Source of the DNA: SAR324 cluster bacterium | GTDB lineage: Bacteria; SAR324; NAC60-12 | Length of the DNA: 64,000 nt | Assembly (NCBI GenBank): GCA_028281495.1 | Contig: JANQJU010000025.1 | Location: forward strand, 1 to 64,000 | Direction of reading: 5' to 3' | Part shown: positions 55,335-64,000 of the stretch, in pieces | Position numbering within the stretch: position 1 is the stretch's first letter | How the letters are laid out: each line of letters starts with the position of its first letter | Notes under the pieces: generated by a model | What the model was told of the DNA's origin: nothing | Databases searched by the model: none | Seen by the model: only the letters and a program-made list of their open reading frames with translations | Program-made: the position numbers and the translations under genes

Positions 55335-56564
55335 TTATTCCAAGGCTTTTTTAAGGCCTTCAGTCAAAGCATCTAAAAACTGTTGAGTCGTAACATAACT
55401 GTCAGAAGATGGACTGGTTGTTCCTTGAATCGCCACCGCAAGGTCTTTTGTCATGGTCCCACTTTCGACAGTATTGACGCACACGTCTTCCAATGTTTTG
55501 GCAAACTTGATCAACGCGTCATTTCCATCCAGCTTGCCACGATGGGCTAAGCCTCGGGTCCATGCAAAAATACTTGCAATGGGATTAGTGCTTGTTTCCT
55601 TACCTTGTTGATGTTGGCGGTAGTGACGAGTCACTGTGCCGTGCGCTGCCTCAGCTTCAATGGTTTTGCCGTCAGGACATACCAAAACCGAAGTCATCAG
55701 TCCCAAAGAACCGAATCCTTGAGCAACGGTGTCCGACTGAACATCCCCATCGTAATTTTTACATGCCCAAATGATACCCCCTTCCCATTTGAGAACTTGG
55801 GCTACCATATCATCGATCAATCGATGTTCATAAGTTAGACCTGCTTCTTTAAATTGATCCGCATATTCCTGTTCAAAAACTTCTGCAAAAAGATCGCGAA
55901 ATCGGCCATCGTACGTTTTCAAAATTGTGTTTTTGGTGCTCATGTAGAGGGGATACCCCATGTCCAAAGCATAGGACATACAAGAGCGAGCAAAATTGCG
56001 AATGGATTCATCCAAGTTGTACATGCCCAAACCCACACCGGGACCGTTGAATTCGTTGATCGTCCATTCTTGCGGCTCGCCACCATCTTCTGGAGTGAAC
56101 ACCATTTTTAAAGTACCTTTGCCTGGGATAATCATGTCCGTGGATTTGTATTGGTCTGCATGGGCATGGCGTCCTACGATGATCGGCTTGTTCCAAGCTT
56201 TTACCAAGCGAGGGACGTTCTTACAGATGATGGGGGCACGAAATACAGTTCCTCCCAAATAGTTCCGGATAGTGCCGTTGGGGCTTTTCCACATCTTTTT
56301 GAGGCTGAATTCTTCTACCCGATCTTCGTCAGGAGTAATCGTTGCACACTTAATCCCAACGTTATATTGCTGAATTGCCTTCGCCGCGTCCAACGTAATT
56401 TGATCGTTGGTTTCGTCTCTTTTTTGGATCGACAAATCAAAGTATTTGAGCTCAATATCTATATAAGGAAGGATAAGGTTTTGTTTGATCTTATCCCAAA
56501 TAATGCGAGTCATTTCATCGCCATCCAGTTCTACAACAGGATTTTCAACCTTGATCTTTTCCAA
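55335..56564 (-). CDS. icd: NADP-dependent isocitrate dehydrogenase (eukaryote-like, type II)
   Basis: A 409-residue homodimeric IDH of the eukaryotic/NADP type: [34 protein letters not shown] with substrate-binding Ser/Arg, [12 protein letters not shown], and the NADP-contact region [14 protein letters not shown]. It produces 2-oxoglutarate and NADPH. The start must be TTG 56564, because the frame closes at a TAG two codons upstream; AGGAGG sits six bases before it, which is a strong compensating ribosome site. First gene of the operon, divergent from apaG. Confidence 0.96.
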   Translation of the reverse strand: MEKIKVENPVVELDGDEMTRIIWDKIKQNLILPYIDIELKYFDLSIQKRDETNDQITLDAAKAIQQYNVGIKCATITPDEDRVEEFSLKKMWKSPNGTIRNYLGGTVFRAPIICKNVPRLVKAWNKPIIVGRHAHADQYKSTDMIIPGKGTLKMVFTPEDGGEPQEWTINEFNGPGVGLGMYNLDESIRNFARSCMSYALDMGYPLYMSTKNTILKTYDGRFRDLFAEVFEQEYADQFKEAGLTYEHRLIDDMVAQVLKWEGGIIWACKNYDGDVQSDTVAQGFGSLGLMTSVLVCPDGKTIEAEAAHGTVTRHYRQHQQGKETSTNPIASIFAWTRGLAHRGKLDGNDALIKFAKTLEDVCVNTVESGTMTKDLAVAIQGTTSPSSDSYVTTQQFLDALTEGLKKALE

Positions 56565-56747
56565 AATCTACCTCCTACTTTATTGATTGGTTTCAGGGTG
56601 TTTGGGTGAGTGAAGTTCTTCGTTTCATACCAAAGATTGAAGACGCATTGCAACTTTTGATTTGGGCGTGCGGACTTCTTTCGACAACCACTGTTGCGAA
56701 TGCATTGAAAACCACAAATTCCCATCGATTGAGGAGAATTTTTACCT

Positions 56748-57131
56748 ATGGAAACAGCCGTAACTCAAGGATTCGAAGTATCGGTCGAATCGTTTTATGT
56801 TCCGGAACATTCGGAACCAGATCAAGAACATTACGTGTTTGCCTATCGAGTGTATTTAAAGAACAAAGGGGACCAAACTTTACAATTAATTAGTCGCCAT
56901 TGGATCATTACAGACAGTACGGGTGAAACGCATCAAGTAAAAGGAGAAGGCGTCGTGGGGGAACAGCCTGTGTTACTGCCTGGAGAAGAATACGAGTATA
57001 TGAGTGGTTCTCATCTGCGTTCTCCTTTAGGCACCATGCACGGTACATATCAGATGGAATCTTCGGAAGGTGCGAAATTTGATGCGGAGATTCCCTGTTT
57101 CACGTTGGCGGTTCCAGGAGTTGTGAATTGA
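56748..57131 (+). CDS. apaG: ApaG domain protein
   Basis: A 127-residue protein of the ApaG fold, a fibronectin-like beta sandwich. It has YVFAYRVYLKNKGDQTLQLISRHWIITD, the glycine motif GEGVVGEQPVLLPGEEYEY, and GSHLRSPLGTMHGTYQM. Family members bind nucleotide or pyrophosphate-like ligands and are linked to metal or Ap4A metabolism. Length is exactly typical. GAGGAG precedes the ATG. Confidence 0.95.
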   Translation: METAVTQGFEVSVESFYVPEHSEPDQEHYVFAYRVYLKNKGDQTLQLISRHWIITDSTGETHQVKGEGVVGEQPVLLPGEEYEYMSGSHLRSPLGTMHGTYQMESSEGAKFDAEIPCFTLAVPGVVN

Positions 57132-57169
57132 TCGATTCCAGCAGTCTATTGCACAGCTCTTTTGAGTTC

Positions 57170-57709
57170 TTAGTTCAACCCATAAGTTGCTTCTTGATGA
57201 TGAGTGGCTCCTTGGGAAGAAAGGACACTGGAATAAAGATGAAAATCGCTCACCTCGAACGGATCGGTTCTAAATAAATTGTTGTAAGCAATGTACATCC
57301 CGATTTCGTCTTCAGGAGTTTGATGCAATTTAGCTAGGGTAATATGGGGAGTGAACTTCCGGCGGTCAGGTGCCAGGTTCAGCCGAATCATTTTTTGTTC
57401 AATTTTGTTACGCAGTTGTATCAAAGCATCATTCTTTTCCACACCCACCCACAAAATCTTGGGCCGCTTTCTCGGTGGAAAGTGGCCAATGCCTTTCAAT
57501 ACTAAAGAAAACGTAGGCCATTCAATTGTGGCTAGAACCTCTCGGATATCGTCAAAAACCCTTCCGTCAACCTCCCCAATAAACCTTAAGGTCAGGTGAA
57601 AGTGTTCATAATCTGTCCAATAGGCATTCAATAAACTGAAATCGCATAAGCCAACCAACTGATCTTTGATCGCATTCGGCAAACTAATCGCAACAAATAG
57701 TCTAGGCAT
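57170..57709 (-). CDS. thpR: RNA 2',3'-cyclic phosphodiesterase (LigT/ThpR family)
   Basis: A 179-residue 2H phosphoesterase with two His-x-Thr motifs: HFHLTLRF (His38, Thr40) and FTPHITLAKL. It opens 2',3'-cyclic phosphates on RNA or ligates tRNA half molecules in vitro. ATG 57709 begins MPRLFVAISLP, with GGAG five bases upstream; the longer frame adds 52 unrelated residues. It converges with apaG. Confidence 0.94.
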   Translation of the reverse strand: MPRLFVAISLPNAIKDQLVGLCDFSLLNAYWTDYEHFHLTLRFIGEVDGRVFDDIREVLATIEWPTFSLVLKGIGHFPPRKRPKILWVGVEKNDALIQLRNKIEQKMIRLNLAPDRRKFTPHITLAKLHQTPEDEIGMYIAYNNLFRTDPFEVSDFHLYSSVLSSQGATHHQEATYGLN

Positions 57710-58295
57710 GGAGTCTCCGTAAAATAGAATAAAACGATAACTGAGTAGGGCCGATTTTGGTTGCCATAGATGCAGGGGGTTTGTCGAGCTAGTATTCATG
57801 CTCTCGAAGAGAGACTCAAATAAGGAGGGAGGCCTCCCCTTTATCGAGAGCCGGTTTTTTGCCACACATCAAAAAACCAGCAATTGTTCCACGATCCACG
57901 ACAAAGGGAAGTACTCTATTAGGAGGCTTGCCTGCTTGCGAATGGACTTTTGTCACTTCGCATTCACTTATTAAAAACTGAGCAGTCTTTGCTCAAAGTT
58001 ATTTTCAGCAAATCTTGTGCCACAATAAAATTCATATGATTTCAGTTGGTTACGCTAATGAATAAAAGAAAACAAATTGGTTTAATATTTATTTTGCGAA
58101 AAAATGCGAAAATTACCGCGAAAGCTAAATGATTCTGCAAAATAGTGCGAAAAAATGCAAATTCTCAAAAATTGGATTTTTTTGATTGCCTAGAGTTGCA
58201 AGGAAGAAGTTAAGTTTAAAGAGTCGATTCCCAGAATACGTACGGGGTTGTTACTGACGAATGAAGGGTTCCTGCTGATGGATACAAGGCCTTTC
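57710..58295. other. Intergenic region with GCGAAAA-type short repeats
   Basis: About 586 bases without a supported gene. GCGAAAAAATGC occurs twice (near 58094 and 58151), with partial copies GCGAAAATTACC and GCGAAAGC between, in an AT-rich setting. A palindrome GGGAGGCCTCCC lies near 57825-57836. No promoter can be fixed. Confidence 0.5.
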
Positions 58296-59033
58296 CTATG
58301 GATTGATGTAGCGTTCCAAGATCTTTTTGATTTGCCCACTGTTTAATAGCTTTTGAGCGGCTTGCCCTAGAGAATCGAGGACCGATTGGTTATTTTTGGC
58401 GAATGCTTGAGTGCACCACATCCATCCATCAAACGCCCCTAAAATGTAAGGAGCGCCCAGGTCGCTTGTGTCGAGTTTTACCGCTCGCGCGTTCGTCTGG
58501 AGTGCCGTCAAAGAGCCGAATGCGGCATCCACAGTGCCTTCTTTGAGAAGCAACATGCTCTGCCGGTCATGCGAGGTAGTGTAAAGGTTGATCCCATTTT
58601 CTTCGAATGCTTTGTCAAAAGCATCGCCACCACGTGGACGAGCCACAGTACGGCCTTTGAGATCTTTGAGCGAGGCAACGGTCAGATCCGCCTTTGTCAT
58701 CACGCCTATTTTGATTTGCTTTGCCACTTGTGCCACCGGAACATATTTTTCCTCAACCTCTGGCGTTTTTAAAAGGACGGCACAATCAATCGCTCCCTGT
58801 TCCATATGGCGCATGAGTCGGTTCAGCGGCCGGATTTCGTGTCGAATCTTCACCCCCGCCTCTGTGGCAATAGCGTTCACGGTGTCATAAACCACGCCTT
58901 GGGGAATACCGTTTTCCTCAAACCCCCAAGGTGGCAGGTTAGGAGAGTAAAACTTTATACTTTGAGCGTATACTATGGACGCAGTTCCAATGAGCAAAAG
59001 ACTGGTTAAACATCGAATCAAAATCCTAGACAT
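58296..59033 (-). CDS. Family-3 extracellular solute-binding protein (orphan)
   Basis: A 245-residue periplasmic protein with a signal peptide ending VYA-Q. It is a SBP_bac_3 domain (IKFYSPNLPPWGFEENGIPQGVVYDTVNAIATEAG, DCAVLLKTP, LKDLKGRTVARPRGGDAFDKAFEENGI, VDAAFGSLTALQ). It resembles amino-acid-type binding proteins, but no permease or ATPase gene adjoins it. It follows the RND gene in the same direction after 110 bases. It may act in sensing or deliver to a distant transporter. Confidence 0.85.
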   Translation of the reverse strand: MSRILIRCLTSLLLIGTASIVYAQSIKFYSPNLPPWGFEENGIPQGVVYDTVNAIATEAGVKIRHEIRPLNRLMRHMEQGAIDCAVLLKTPEVEEKYVPVAQVAKQIKIGVMTKADLTVASLKDLKGRTVARPRGGDAFDKAFEENGINLYTTSHDRQSMLLLKEGTVDAAFGSLTALQTNARAVKLDTSDLGAPYILGAFDGWMWCTQAFAKNNQSVLDSLGQAAQKLLNSGQIKKILERYINP

Positions 59034-59143
59034 GGCTTTGTCCTTTCGTTGGAGTGGCTCGACAAGTATCAGCAGTTAGAATCTTTTTCGTGCATGGATT
59101 TAGGGGCTTTGTCAAGAGCGCATTCCACCAATGGGTCCCCAGT

Positions 59144-61834
59144 CTAACGAAGTAATGAAGAAAGACGAATCAAGGCAGGAAGTAAAAACAAGTCTGCCAG
59201 CAATGCGGTTACCATCGCAAGAGCACTCAACAGACCGAAATGAATGAAACCTGTATTGGACGAACCAAGAAAAATGAGAAACCCCAGTGATAAAATCACA
59301 GAGGTAAATATGATCGCTTGGCCGACTTCGTTACTCGTCTTCTGAATCGCTTGTTCCATATTGCCATGCTCGCTCATTTCCAAGCGATAGTGGGTCAAGA
59401 AATGAATCGTGTCATCTACCGCAATACCAATGGCAATAGGAACCACCAGCATGAGATGCATCTCCAATGGGACATCTAAATATCCGATTGTTCCGAAGAC
59501 AACGATCATTGGAAAGAGGTTCGGAAGAATGGCAATGATTCCCAGTTTAATCGAACCGAGGACTACAAAAAAAAGTAAGGAGATGATGGTCAATGTGAGT
59601 CCAAAACTCTTGATCTGAGACCAGCTAATATAATCGGAAAGTTGATTCATTAGAGGAATTTGTCCTGTCACTTCAACCTTCAAGTCCGGGTAAAATATTT
59701 TAATATCATCAAATCGTTTTTGGATTTCCGCTTCAATGGCGTGGACCAATTCACCACTTTCTTGCGAACCCAAGTTGATCGTACTGATTCCAAGCCGCCC
59801 CACTCGATAGTCGTCCGAAACCAATTGACGCCGTTCCACAGGATCTGCGTTGTTGAACAAAAATAAGGTTTGTATGAGCACCTTTGAATCTTGAGGAATC
59901 AAATACATTTCTGCTTTGCCCGCGTTTAATGCTCTGAAGGACTCTTTCGTGACATTGACAAGAGAATAAGTTTTGAGGATTTGTTGACCAAAATTCGTTT
60001 CGAGATTGCGTTGCAGCTCTTCAATCGCATTGAGCATGCGTGGATCCTTCATCCCTTCCGATTGCCCCGAGTCGATCAATATCTCGATGTTTCCCGTTCC
60101 CCCCATAAATCGATCCACCACGTTATAAGCAGTGCGGATGGGGGCCGATTCACGAATGCTTTCTACCCAATTGGTATCCACTCGAATTTGGAACGCTCCG
60201 ATCCCAAAAAATATCGCTGACAGCACAAATATCGTAAGGATGCCTTTGGGGGATTTCGCGCCGAGCTGTTCCAACTTGCAAAGCCATTTTTGTAAAGAGG
60301 TGGTTGTCGAATCCAATCGCGCTGCAAGCAAAAGCGTTACTGAAAGCAAAGGCGTGACTGAAGGCAGCGTTGCGAATTTTTGATCGGCAGATGGAGTCTG
60401 TTTTTTAGGCGAGGGGTTCCACAGGTCCAACAACAAAGGCAGCAAGAACAAGGTGAGAACAAAGGCAAAGAGAATGCCGAAAGCAGCAAACACGCCAAAG
60501 TTTTGAACAGGGACAATAGGCACCCAAAATAAAACCATCAAACCAGTTGCCGTGGTTACACTGGTTAACAAACACGCCATCCCCGATTTTTGATAGACGG
60601 CGCTTAGTGACGCTTCGTGAGATTTCCCTTGTCTCTTGAAAAAAACGTATCCAGAAAGAATATGCACGACGTCGGCAATCCCGATTGCCAACACTAAAAA
60701 AACAATAATTTCTAGTAGCTGGCTCATAGGGATCCCACTCCAACCGACCAATCCCATTACCCAAATTAGCGACAAAGCCACGATCACAACGCACCACACC
60801 ACGGCGCTGAATGAGCGAAATAAAAACCACAGCGCAACTCCGATAAAAAGCATCATCCCAAGCATCAACATCCCTGCTTCCTGAGCCATCGTTTGGAAGG
60901 CAAATCCCATCATCACAGGATTTCCCGCTGGATAGAAGTTGAGCGCTTCGACATATGATTCCTGATTGATAATTTGGTAGAGCGCTTCCATAAATAGATA
61001 ATAGTCCTTCATCTCGGTTGTTTTGAATTCAATGTTGTGTGGGGCAATCTCACTTTTTTTTACGACGGTTGAAGGAGTTTCCATGTCAATCCAATCCTCG
61101 TCTTGTAGGATTTCTTCTTCATGCTTGAGTGCTTCCCTATATTTGGTTTCTTCTTTATATTTGGTTTCTTCCTCTTTATAGGATTCTTCCTCGTCACTGG
61201 TTACTCCCTCATGACTAGATGCCTCCTCCATTCGAGTTAAGTTTTCGACAAGTTCGGTATTGAAATCGGTTTCGATCAAAATTCCGCCATATTTAAAATC
61301 TTCCGAAAAATACAAACCTGGATATTCAGGGTGAGCAATGGCTTCTCGGCGCAACTGTTCCCGTTCTTCTTCGGTGGTGGGAAGCCGTGTTCCAATAAAA
61401 CTACGAGAAATTAAAGATTCCTCACTGGTTTCTAAATAGTCGGCGTTGATCAAGGTGGTGACCTCAATCATGTGGTGCAGTGGTGTATTTTTGTTTGAGC
61501 TTTGTCGCCAAATGATTTGCTGCAATTCTTCCTGTATTCCCTGAACCGCTTGAAGGGAAACATCCGAAAATACGTCTCCATCTTTGGCCTCGTAAACTAG
61601 GTACACTTTTTCATCGCTACCAAAGACGAAACGAAATTGGTCGTAAGCTTGTTTGATCGGTTCGTCGGGTTGGAAAAAAGAATCCATTGTCATATCGACT
61701 TTCATACGTCCAATGCCTAAAGCGAGTAATCCTGTGATCAATATAAAGATTGCATAAACGATGAAACGATGGGCACGAACCATACGAGGAACCTGAGAAA
61801 ACAACTGGCTGAAGTGATGCATATTGGGATTCAT
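59144..61834 (-). CDS. RND superfamily transporter (MMPL/HpnN-like), with acidic insert
   Basis: An 896-residue inner-membrane exporter: a first helix near 22-42, then two sets of helices separated by large periplasmic domains, as in MMPL/SSD-type RND proteins. Conserved pieces include VDMTMDSFFQPDEPIKQAYDQF, LVLAIGIADVVHILSGY, FLLPLLLDLWNP, and PIAIGIAVDDTIHFLTHY in the second membrane set. Residues about 203-250 are a highly acidic, lysine-tyrosine low-complexity insert within the first periplasmic domain. GGAG precedes the ATG. The gene lies behind a palindromic TetR-type operator, so it is probably repressed by the adjacent TetR protein. Confidence 0.85.
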   Translation of the reverse strand: MNPNMHHFSQLFSQVPRMVRAHRFIVYAIFILITGLLALGIGRMKVDMTMDSFFQPDEPIKQAYDQFRFVFGSDEKVYLVYEAKDGDVFSDVSLQAVQGIQEELQQIIWRQSSNKNTPLHHMIEVTTLINADYLETSEESLISRSFIGTRLPTTEEEREQLRREAIAHPEYPGLYFSEDFKYGGILIETDFNTELVENLTRMEEASSHEGVTSDEEESYKEEETKYKEETKYREALKHEEEILQDEDWIDMETPSTVVKKSEIAPHNIEFKTTEMKDYYLFMEALYQIINQESYVEALNFYPAGNPVMMGFAFQTMAQEAGMLMLGMMLFIGVALWFLFRSFSAVVWCVVIVALSLIWVMGLVGWSGIPMSQLLEIIVFLVLAIGIADVVHILSGYVFFKRQGKSHEASLSAVYQKSGMACLLTSVTTATGLMVLFWVPIVPVQNFGVFAAFGILFAFVLTLFLLPLLLDLWNPSPKKQTPSADQKFATLPSVTPLLSVTLLLAARLDSTTTSLQKWLCKLEQLGAKSPKGILTIFVLSAIFFGIGAFQIRVDTNWVESIRESAPIRTAYNVVDRFMGGTGNIEILIDSGQSEGMKDPRMLNAIEELQRNLETNFGQQILKTYSLVNVTKESFRALNAGKAEMYLIPQDSKVLIQTLFLFNNADPVERRQLVSDDYRVGRLGISTINLGSQESGELVHAIEAEIQKRFDDIKIFYPDLKVEVTGQIPLMNQLSDYISWSQIKSFGLTLTIISLLFFVVLGSIKLGIIAILPNLFPMIVVFGTIGYLDVPLEMHLMLVVPIAIGIAVDDTIHFLTHYRLEMSEHGNMEQAIQKTSNEVGQAIIFTSVILSLGFLIFLGSSNTGFIHFGLLSALAMVTALLADLFLLPALIRLSSLLR
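61085..61228 (-). repeat. Coding low-complexity repeat in the RND gene
   Basis: Encodes an acidic region with short repeated units such as KYKEETKY and EEE runs. At DNA level TTTGGTTTCTTC(T/C)TTAT-like units recur on the plus strand. It probably arose by local expansion. Confidence 0.65.
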
Positions 61835-61848
61835 GAGTGGCTCCTTTT

Positions 61849-61872
61849 TTAATGACTGAATTTTCAGTCATT
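61849..61872. promoter_or_regulatory. TetR-type operator in front of the RND gene
   Basis: TAATGACTGAA-TT-TTCAGTCATTA: perfect 11-bp arms around a two-base centre, 14 bases upstream of the RND start. It matches the site in front of the tetR gene. Confidence 0.8.
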
Positions 61873-61894
61873 AAAAATTCAAAAAAAATTTACA

Positions 61895-62491
61895 TTATGA
61901 AGTGGAAGAGGCTTTAAGCCCCGACAACAAAACGTCGATCATTGTTTCTGAGACCGTTGCAACCGGAAACTGGTCTTGCGCTGCCATTTCCAGAAGATTG
62001 AATCCGTGGAGCATCGATAAAATTCCCATCGCCACCGCCATGGTGTCCATTTCACGAAACACACCTTGTTGAATGCCATCGTTGAGCAATTGGCTGATGA
62101 TCTCTTGAAAATGATGCAGTTCTTTCCCCAGACCGAGCTGTTGGGGATTTCGAATCATGGTAGACCAGACATCTAGAATGATTTCGGGATGGCTGTGTTT
62201 GGCATCTTCAACAGACCTCAAAATCAATTGTTTCAATTGTTCTTCCGGATCGTTCGATTCAGAAAGGAGGCTGGTGATATTGGACTCCATCATTGAAGAG
62301 TGGAGTTTTAGGATGCTTTGAAAGATCTCTTCCTTATTGTTGAAATACAAATAAATGGTTCCCTTGGCGATGCCAGCGGCTTCTGCAATCTCATGGATCT
62401 TAGTGGCATCCACCCCTTTTTCGGCAAACACGCGCAGTGCGGCTTGGAGGATTTCTTGTTTTTTTGCTTCCTTATCCACAATTTTCGGCAT
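61895..62491 (-). CDS. TetR/AcrR-family regulator
   Basis: A 198-residue repressor with the N-terminal HTH KQEILQAALRVFAEKGVDATKIHEIAEAAGIAKGTIYLYF and a helical ligand domain. It lies upstream of the RND transporter in the same direction, the classic local regulator arrangement. Palindromic sites sit in front of both genes, so it should repress the transporter and itself. The start at 62491 has a weak ribosome site. Ligand unknown. Confidence 0.92.
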   Translation of the reverse strand: MPKIVDKEAKKQEILQAALRVFAEKGVDATKIHEIAEAAGIAKGTIYLYFNNKEEIFQSILKLHSSMMESNITSLLSESNDPEEQLKQLILRSVEDAKHSHPEIILDVWSTMIRNPQQLGLGKELHHFQEIISQLLNDGIQQGVFREMDTMAVAMGILSMLHGFNLLEMAAQDQFPVATVSETMIDVLLSGLKASSTS

Positions 62492-62508
62492 CGGTGTCTC
62501 ATTTTTTA

Positions 62509-62530
62509 ATGACTGAACATTTGGTCATTT
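62509..62530. promoter_or_regulatory. TetR-type operator in front of the tetR gene
   Basis: AATGACTGAACATTTGGTCATT: the left arm is identical to the RND operator; the right arm ends GGTCATT. It lies 17 bases upstream of the tetR ATG. Confidence 0.75.
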
Positions 62531-62566
62531 ATAAAATCACATTCTCGTTTGCTTCAAGACAAATGA

Positions 62567-63349
62567 TCAATAATTTTCCAAGAGAATCGCTTGCATTTCT
62601 CCGGAAGCTTTCATTTCGGCGATGGCTTGATTGATGTAGGGCATTAACGGAAGAGCCGGCGATTTTTCACCCAAAGCCATGTAATAAGATTCTTCTCTAA
62701 AAGGCTTAGGAGTCGTAGCAAATTTTCCTTCCCAACCCAACTTTTGTATCACCTGAGCTGCTACCAACTCATTGCAAACCAATAAATCCACGCGGTCATC
62801 GAGTAGTTTGGTAAAGTTTTTAGAAACGTCGGGGCTGTAGTCCGTTTTAATGATGCCTTTTTTGACGGCGGTATCAAATTCTTGATCACCACCAGATCCA
62901 GTGAGCAAACCGATACGAAAATTTTTGAGGTCTTCGTACGTTTCCCACGAAACTCCGTCAGGGAACTTTTTTTTGTTATAAAACATCGCCACTCGATGAA
63001 GCACCAACGCATCGGAATACCTTAGAAACAGCCGTCTGTTATCGTATTTCAATGCAAACATCACCCCGTCCAGCCTCCCTCGATCCACATCTTTCAAACA
63101 CCGCTTCCAGGGCAGCAATAGCAATTCCAAGTCGATTGGTTGCCCTATGATCGCACCGGCTCGCTCAAAAACTCGCTGCATCATCTTCACCGCGATTCCG
63201 CCCTCAGCAAGATAGCCTGACTTCCCGCTGGTGTAAGGAGGCCACGGATCTTCACAGAGTTGGACCTGATATTGCGCTTGAAGAGGGATAGACGTTGCCT
63301 GCGTGAGAAGTCCGACCAGCAAAACGATTATGAATTTGTTTGGAATCAT
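62567..63349 (-). CDS. Family-3 extracellular solute-binding protein (second orphan)
   Basis: A 260-residue periplasmic protein with a signal peptide ending LQA-Q. It has the SBP_bac_3 pattern: VQLCEDPWPPYTS, GRLDGVMFALKYDNRR, SWETYEDLKNFRIGLLTGSGGDQEFDTAVKKG, VDLLVCNELVAAQ. It lies behind the tetR gene with no transporter subunits. Divergent from the thioesterase gene. It might sense an amino acid or similar small ligand. Confidence 0.82.
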   Translation of the reverse strand: MIPNKFIIVLLVGLLTQATSIPLQAQYQVQLCEDPWPPYTSGKSGYLAEGGIAVKMMQRVFERAGAIIGQPIDLELLLLPWKRCLKDVDRGRLDGVMFALKYDNRRLFLRYSDALVLHRVAMFYNKKKFPDGVSWETYEDLKNFRIGLLTGSGGDQEFDTAVKKGIIKTDYSPDVSKNFTKLLDDRVDLLVCNELVAAQVIQKLGWEGKFATTPKPFREESYYMALGEKSPALPLMPYINQAIAEMKASGEMQAILLENY

Positions 63350-63531
63350 CGGGAAACTCGATGGAGTTTATCGGAAGATATCAAATCAATCCAACCGGCT
63401 TTTGATGTTACGGATATGGGTTCGTGTATTTCGTATCAAAAAATCGAATCCTTGGCACTTGCATTTCAAAAACCGCAATGTTAGGCCGAGATTCTTATCT
63501 CGAATGCACACCCTTTAGTGAGGAGACCCCA

Positions 63532-64000
63532 ATGGATTTTTCACCAAAACGAGTTGAAGACTCCCAGATCAGCAAAATGTATGCGTTTGGCAGTGATGCG
63601 GCCTTACGCAAAGCCTTTGAAAGTTGTTTCGGACGTTTGCGGATGGGCAAGGTTCTGGAAATTCTCGATAAAACAGCAGCCGATGTGGCTTACCTGCACA
63701 CGGATGGACTGGCTCGCGATTTGACAGTATTCACCGCGGCCTGTGACAAAATCGATTTGTTAGCGTTCATGAGTCCAAACGATGATATCAAGGTGTTGGG
63801 GAGAGCCAATTATGTCGGGCGAACCTCGATGGAAGTGGAGGTGAATTTATATCAAGTTCACGGTGAAGAAGAAACGTTGGTGCTGGAATCTTATTTTGTA
63901 TTGGTCGCAACAAAGGATGGACGCCCTGTTCCCATTCCTGGGTTGATTACTGAAACCCCAGAAGAAAAACAACGGGCCGAGCAAGCCAAAGAGCGAAAGC
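63532..64000 (+). CDS. Acyl-CoA thioesterase, hotdog fold (3' end beyond window)
   Basis: The first 156 codons of a hotdog-type acyl-CoA hydrolase. The protein reads FGRLRMGKVLEILDKTAADVAYLHTDG, then VTAACDKIDLLAF-like (AACDKIDLLAF), GRANYVGRTSMEVEVNLY and FVLVATKDGRPVPIPGL, the pattern of the ACOT/YciA family with Asp and His near the active site. GGAG precedes ATG 63532. The frame is still open at the window end. Likely substrates are medium- or long-chain acyl-CoAs. Confidence 0.85.
   Translation, partial: MDFSPKRVEDSQISKMYAFGSDAALRKAFESCFGRLRMGKVLEILDKTAADVAYLHTDGLARDLTVFTAACDKIDLLAFMSPNDDIKVLGRANYVGRTSMEVEVNLYQVHGEEETLVLESYFVLVATKDGRPVPIPGLITETPEEKQRAEQAKERK

Overview
The window is a 64 kb stretch of a Gram-negative heterotrophic bacterium. 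Signs of this are lipobox lipoproteins, a heptose-adenylyltransferase (LPS) gene, an RND exporter, many exported proteins and a proteobacterial-type initiator tRNA. No 16S rRNA or other marker fixes the lineage. The gene mix (DUF3015 proteins, stand-alone HldE nucleotidyltransferase domain, eukaryote-type NADP-IDH, type-2 malate dehydrogenase, duplicated inositol catabolism) fits a proteobacterium or a neighbouring delta/SAR324-like group, but that is inference only. No phage, insertion sequence, rRNA or CRISPR array was seen.

Layout. 1-180: two tRNA genes (initiator Met, Gly-TCC). 0.8-7 kb: exported hydrolases, an Lnb/DUF4105 protein and three tandem DUF3015 proteins. 7.6-11.3 kb: ManC/AlgA, a GT-C-like membrane enzyme with an intrinsic terminator inside its 5' end, and a hydrolase. 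11.3-12.3 kb: bacterioferritin, Bfd and a 32-residue membrane peptide. 12.7-18 kb: a PAS-SpoIIE phosphatase and a group of exported LamG and hypothetical proteins.

18-44.6 kb is the centrepiece: an inositol-catabolism island with two largely parallel gene sets. Set 1 (minus strand: iolD, iolC, iolB, iolJ, a MocA-type dehydrogenase, a LacI-like protein without DNA-binding domain, plus iolG) uses a plain PfkB kinase and a separate class II aldolase. Set 2 (plus strand: iolC fused to a DUF2090 aldolase-like domain, a divergent iolB, iolD, an orphan periplasmic binding protein, iolE, iolG) carries its own aldolase-like domain on the kinase. Between them lie one iolA, one sugar/inositol ABC transporter and small accessory genes. 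Two full-length LacI-family regulators and a series of near-identical TGTAAACGTTTxCA operators tie the promoters together. One operator lies outside the island, upstream of a small cupin gene.

44.8-52 kb: a membrane-anchored TPR protein, LysR regulator with a DASS anion transporter, a lipoprotein amidohydrolase, the cupin, and a PadR regulator with a permease-prefix/MotA-like membrane protein. 52-57.7 kb: TCA-cycle operon icd-mdh-sucC-sucD, apaG and thpR. 58-64 kb: two orphan family-3 binding proteins, a large RND transporter with its TetR regulator and matching palindromic operators, and a hotdog acyl-CoA thioesterase cut by the window end.

Several intergenic regions hold short tandem arrays or partial copies of neighbouring gene ends (17.3, 44.6, 48.4 and 50.7 kb). 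This suggests that local tandem duplication is common in this genome. Start codons were corrected where a Shine-Dalgarno sequence pointed to an internal start.
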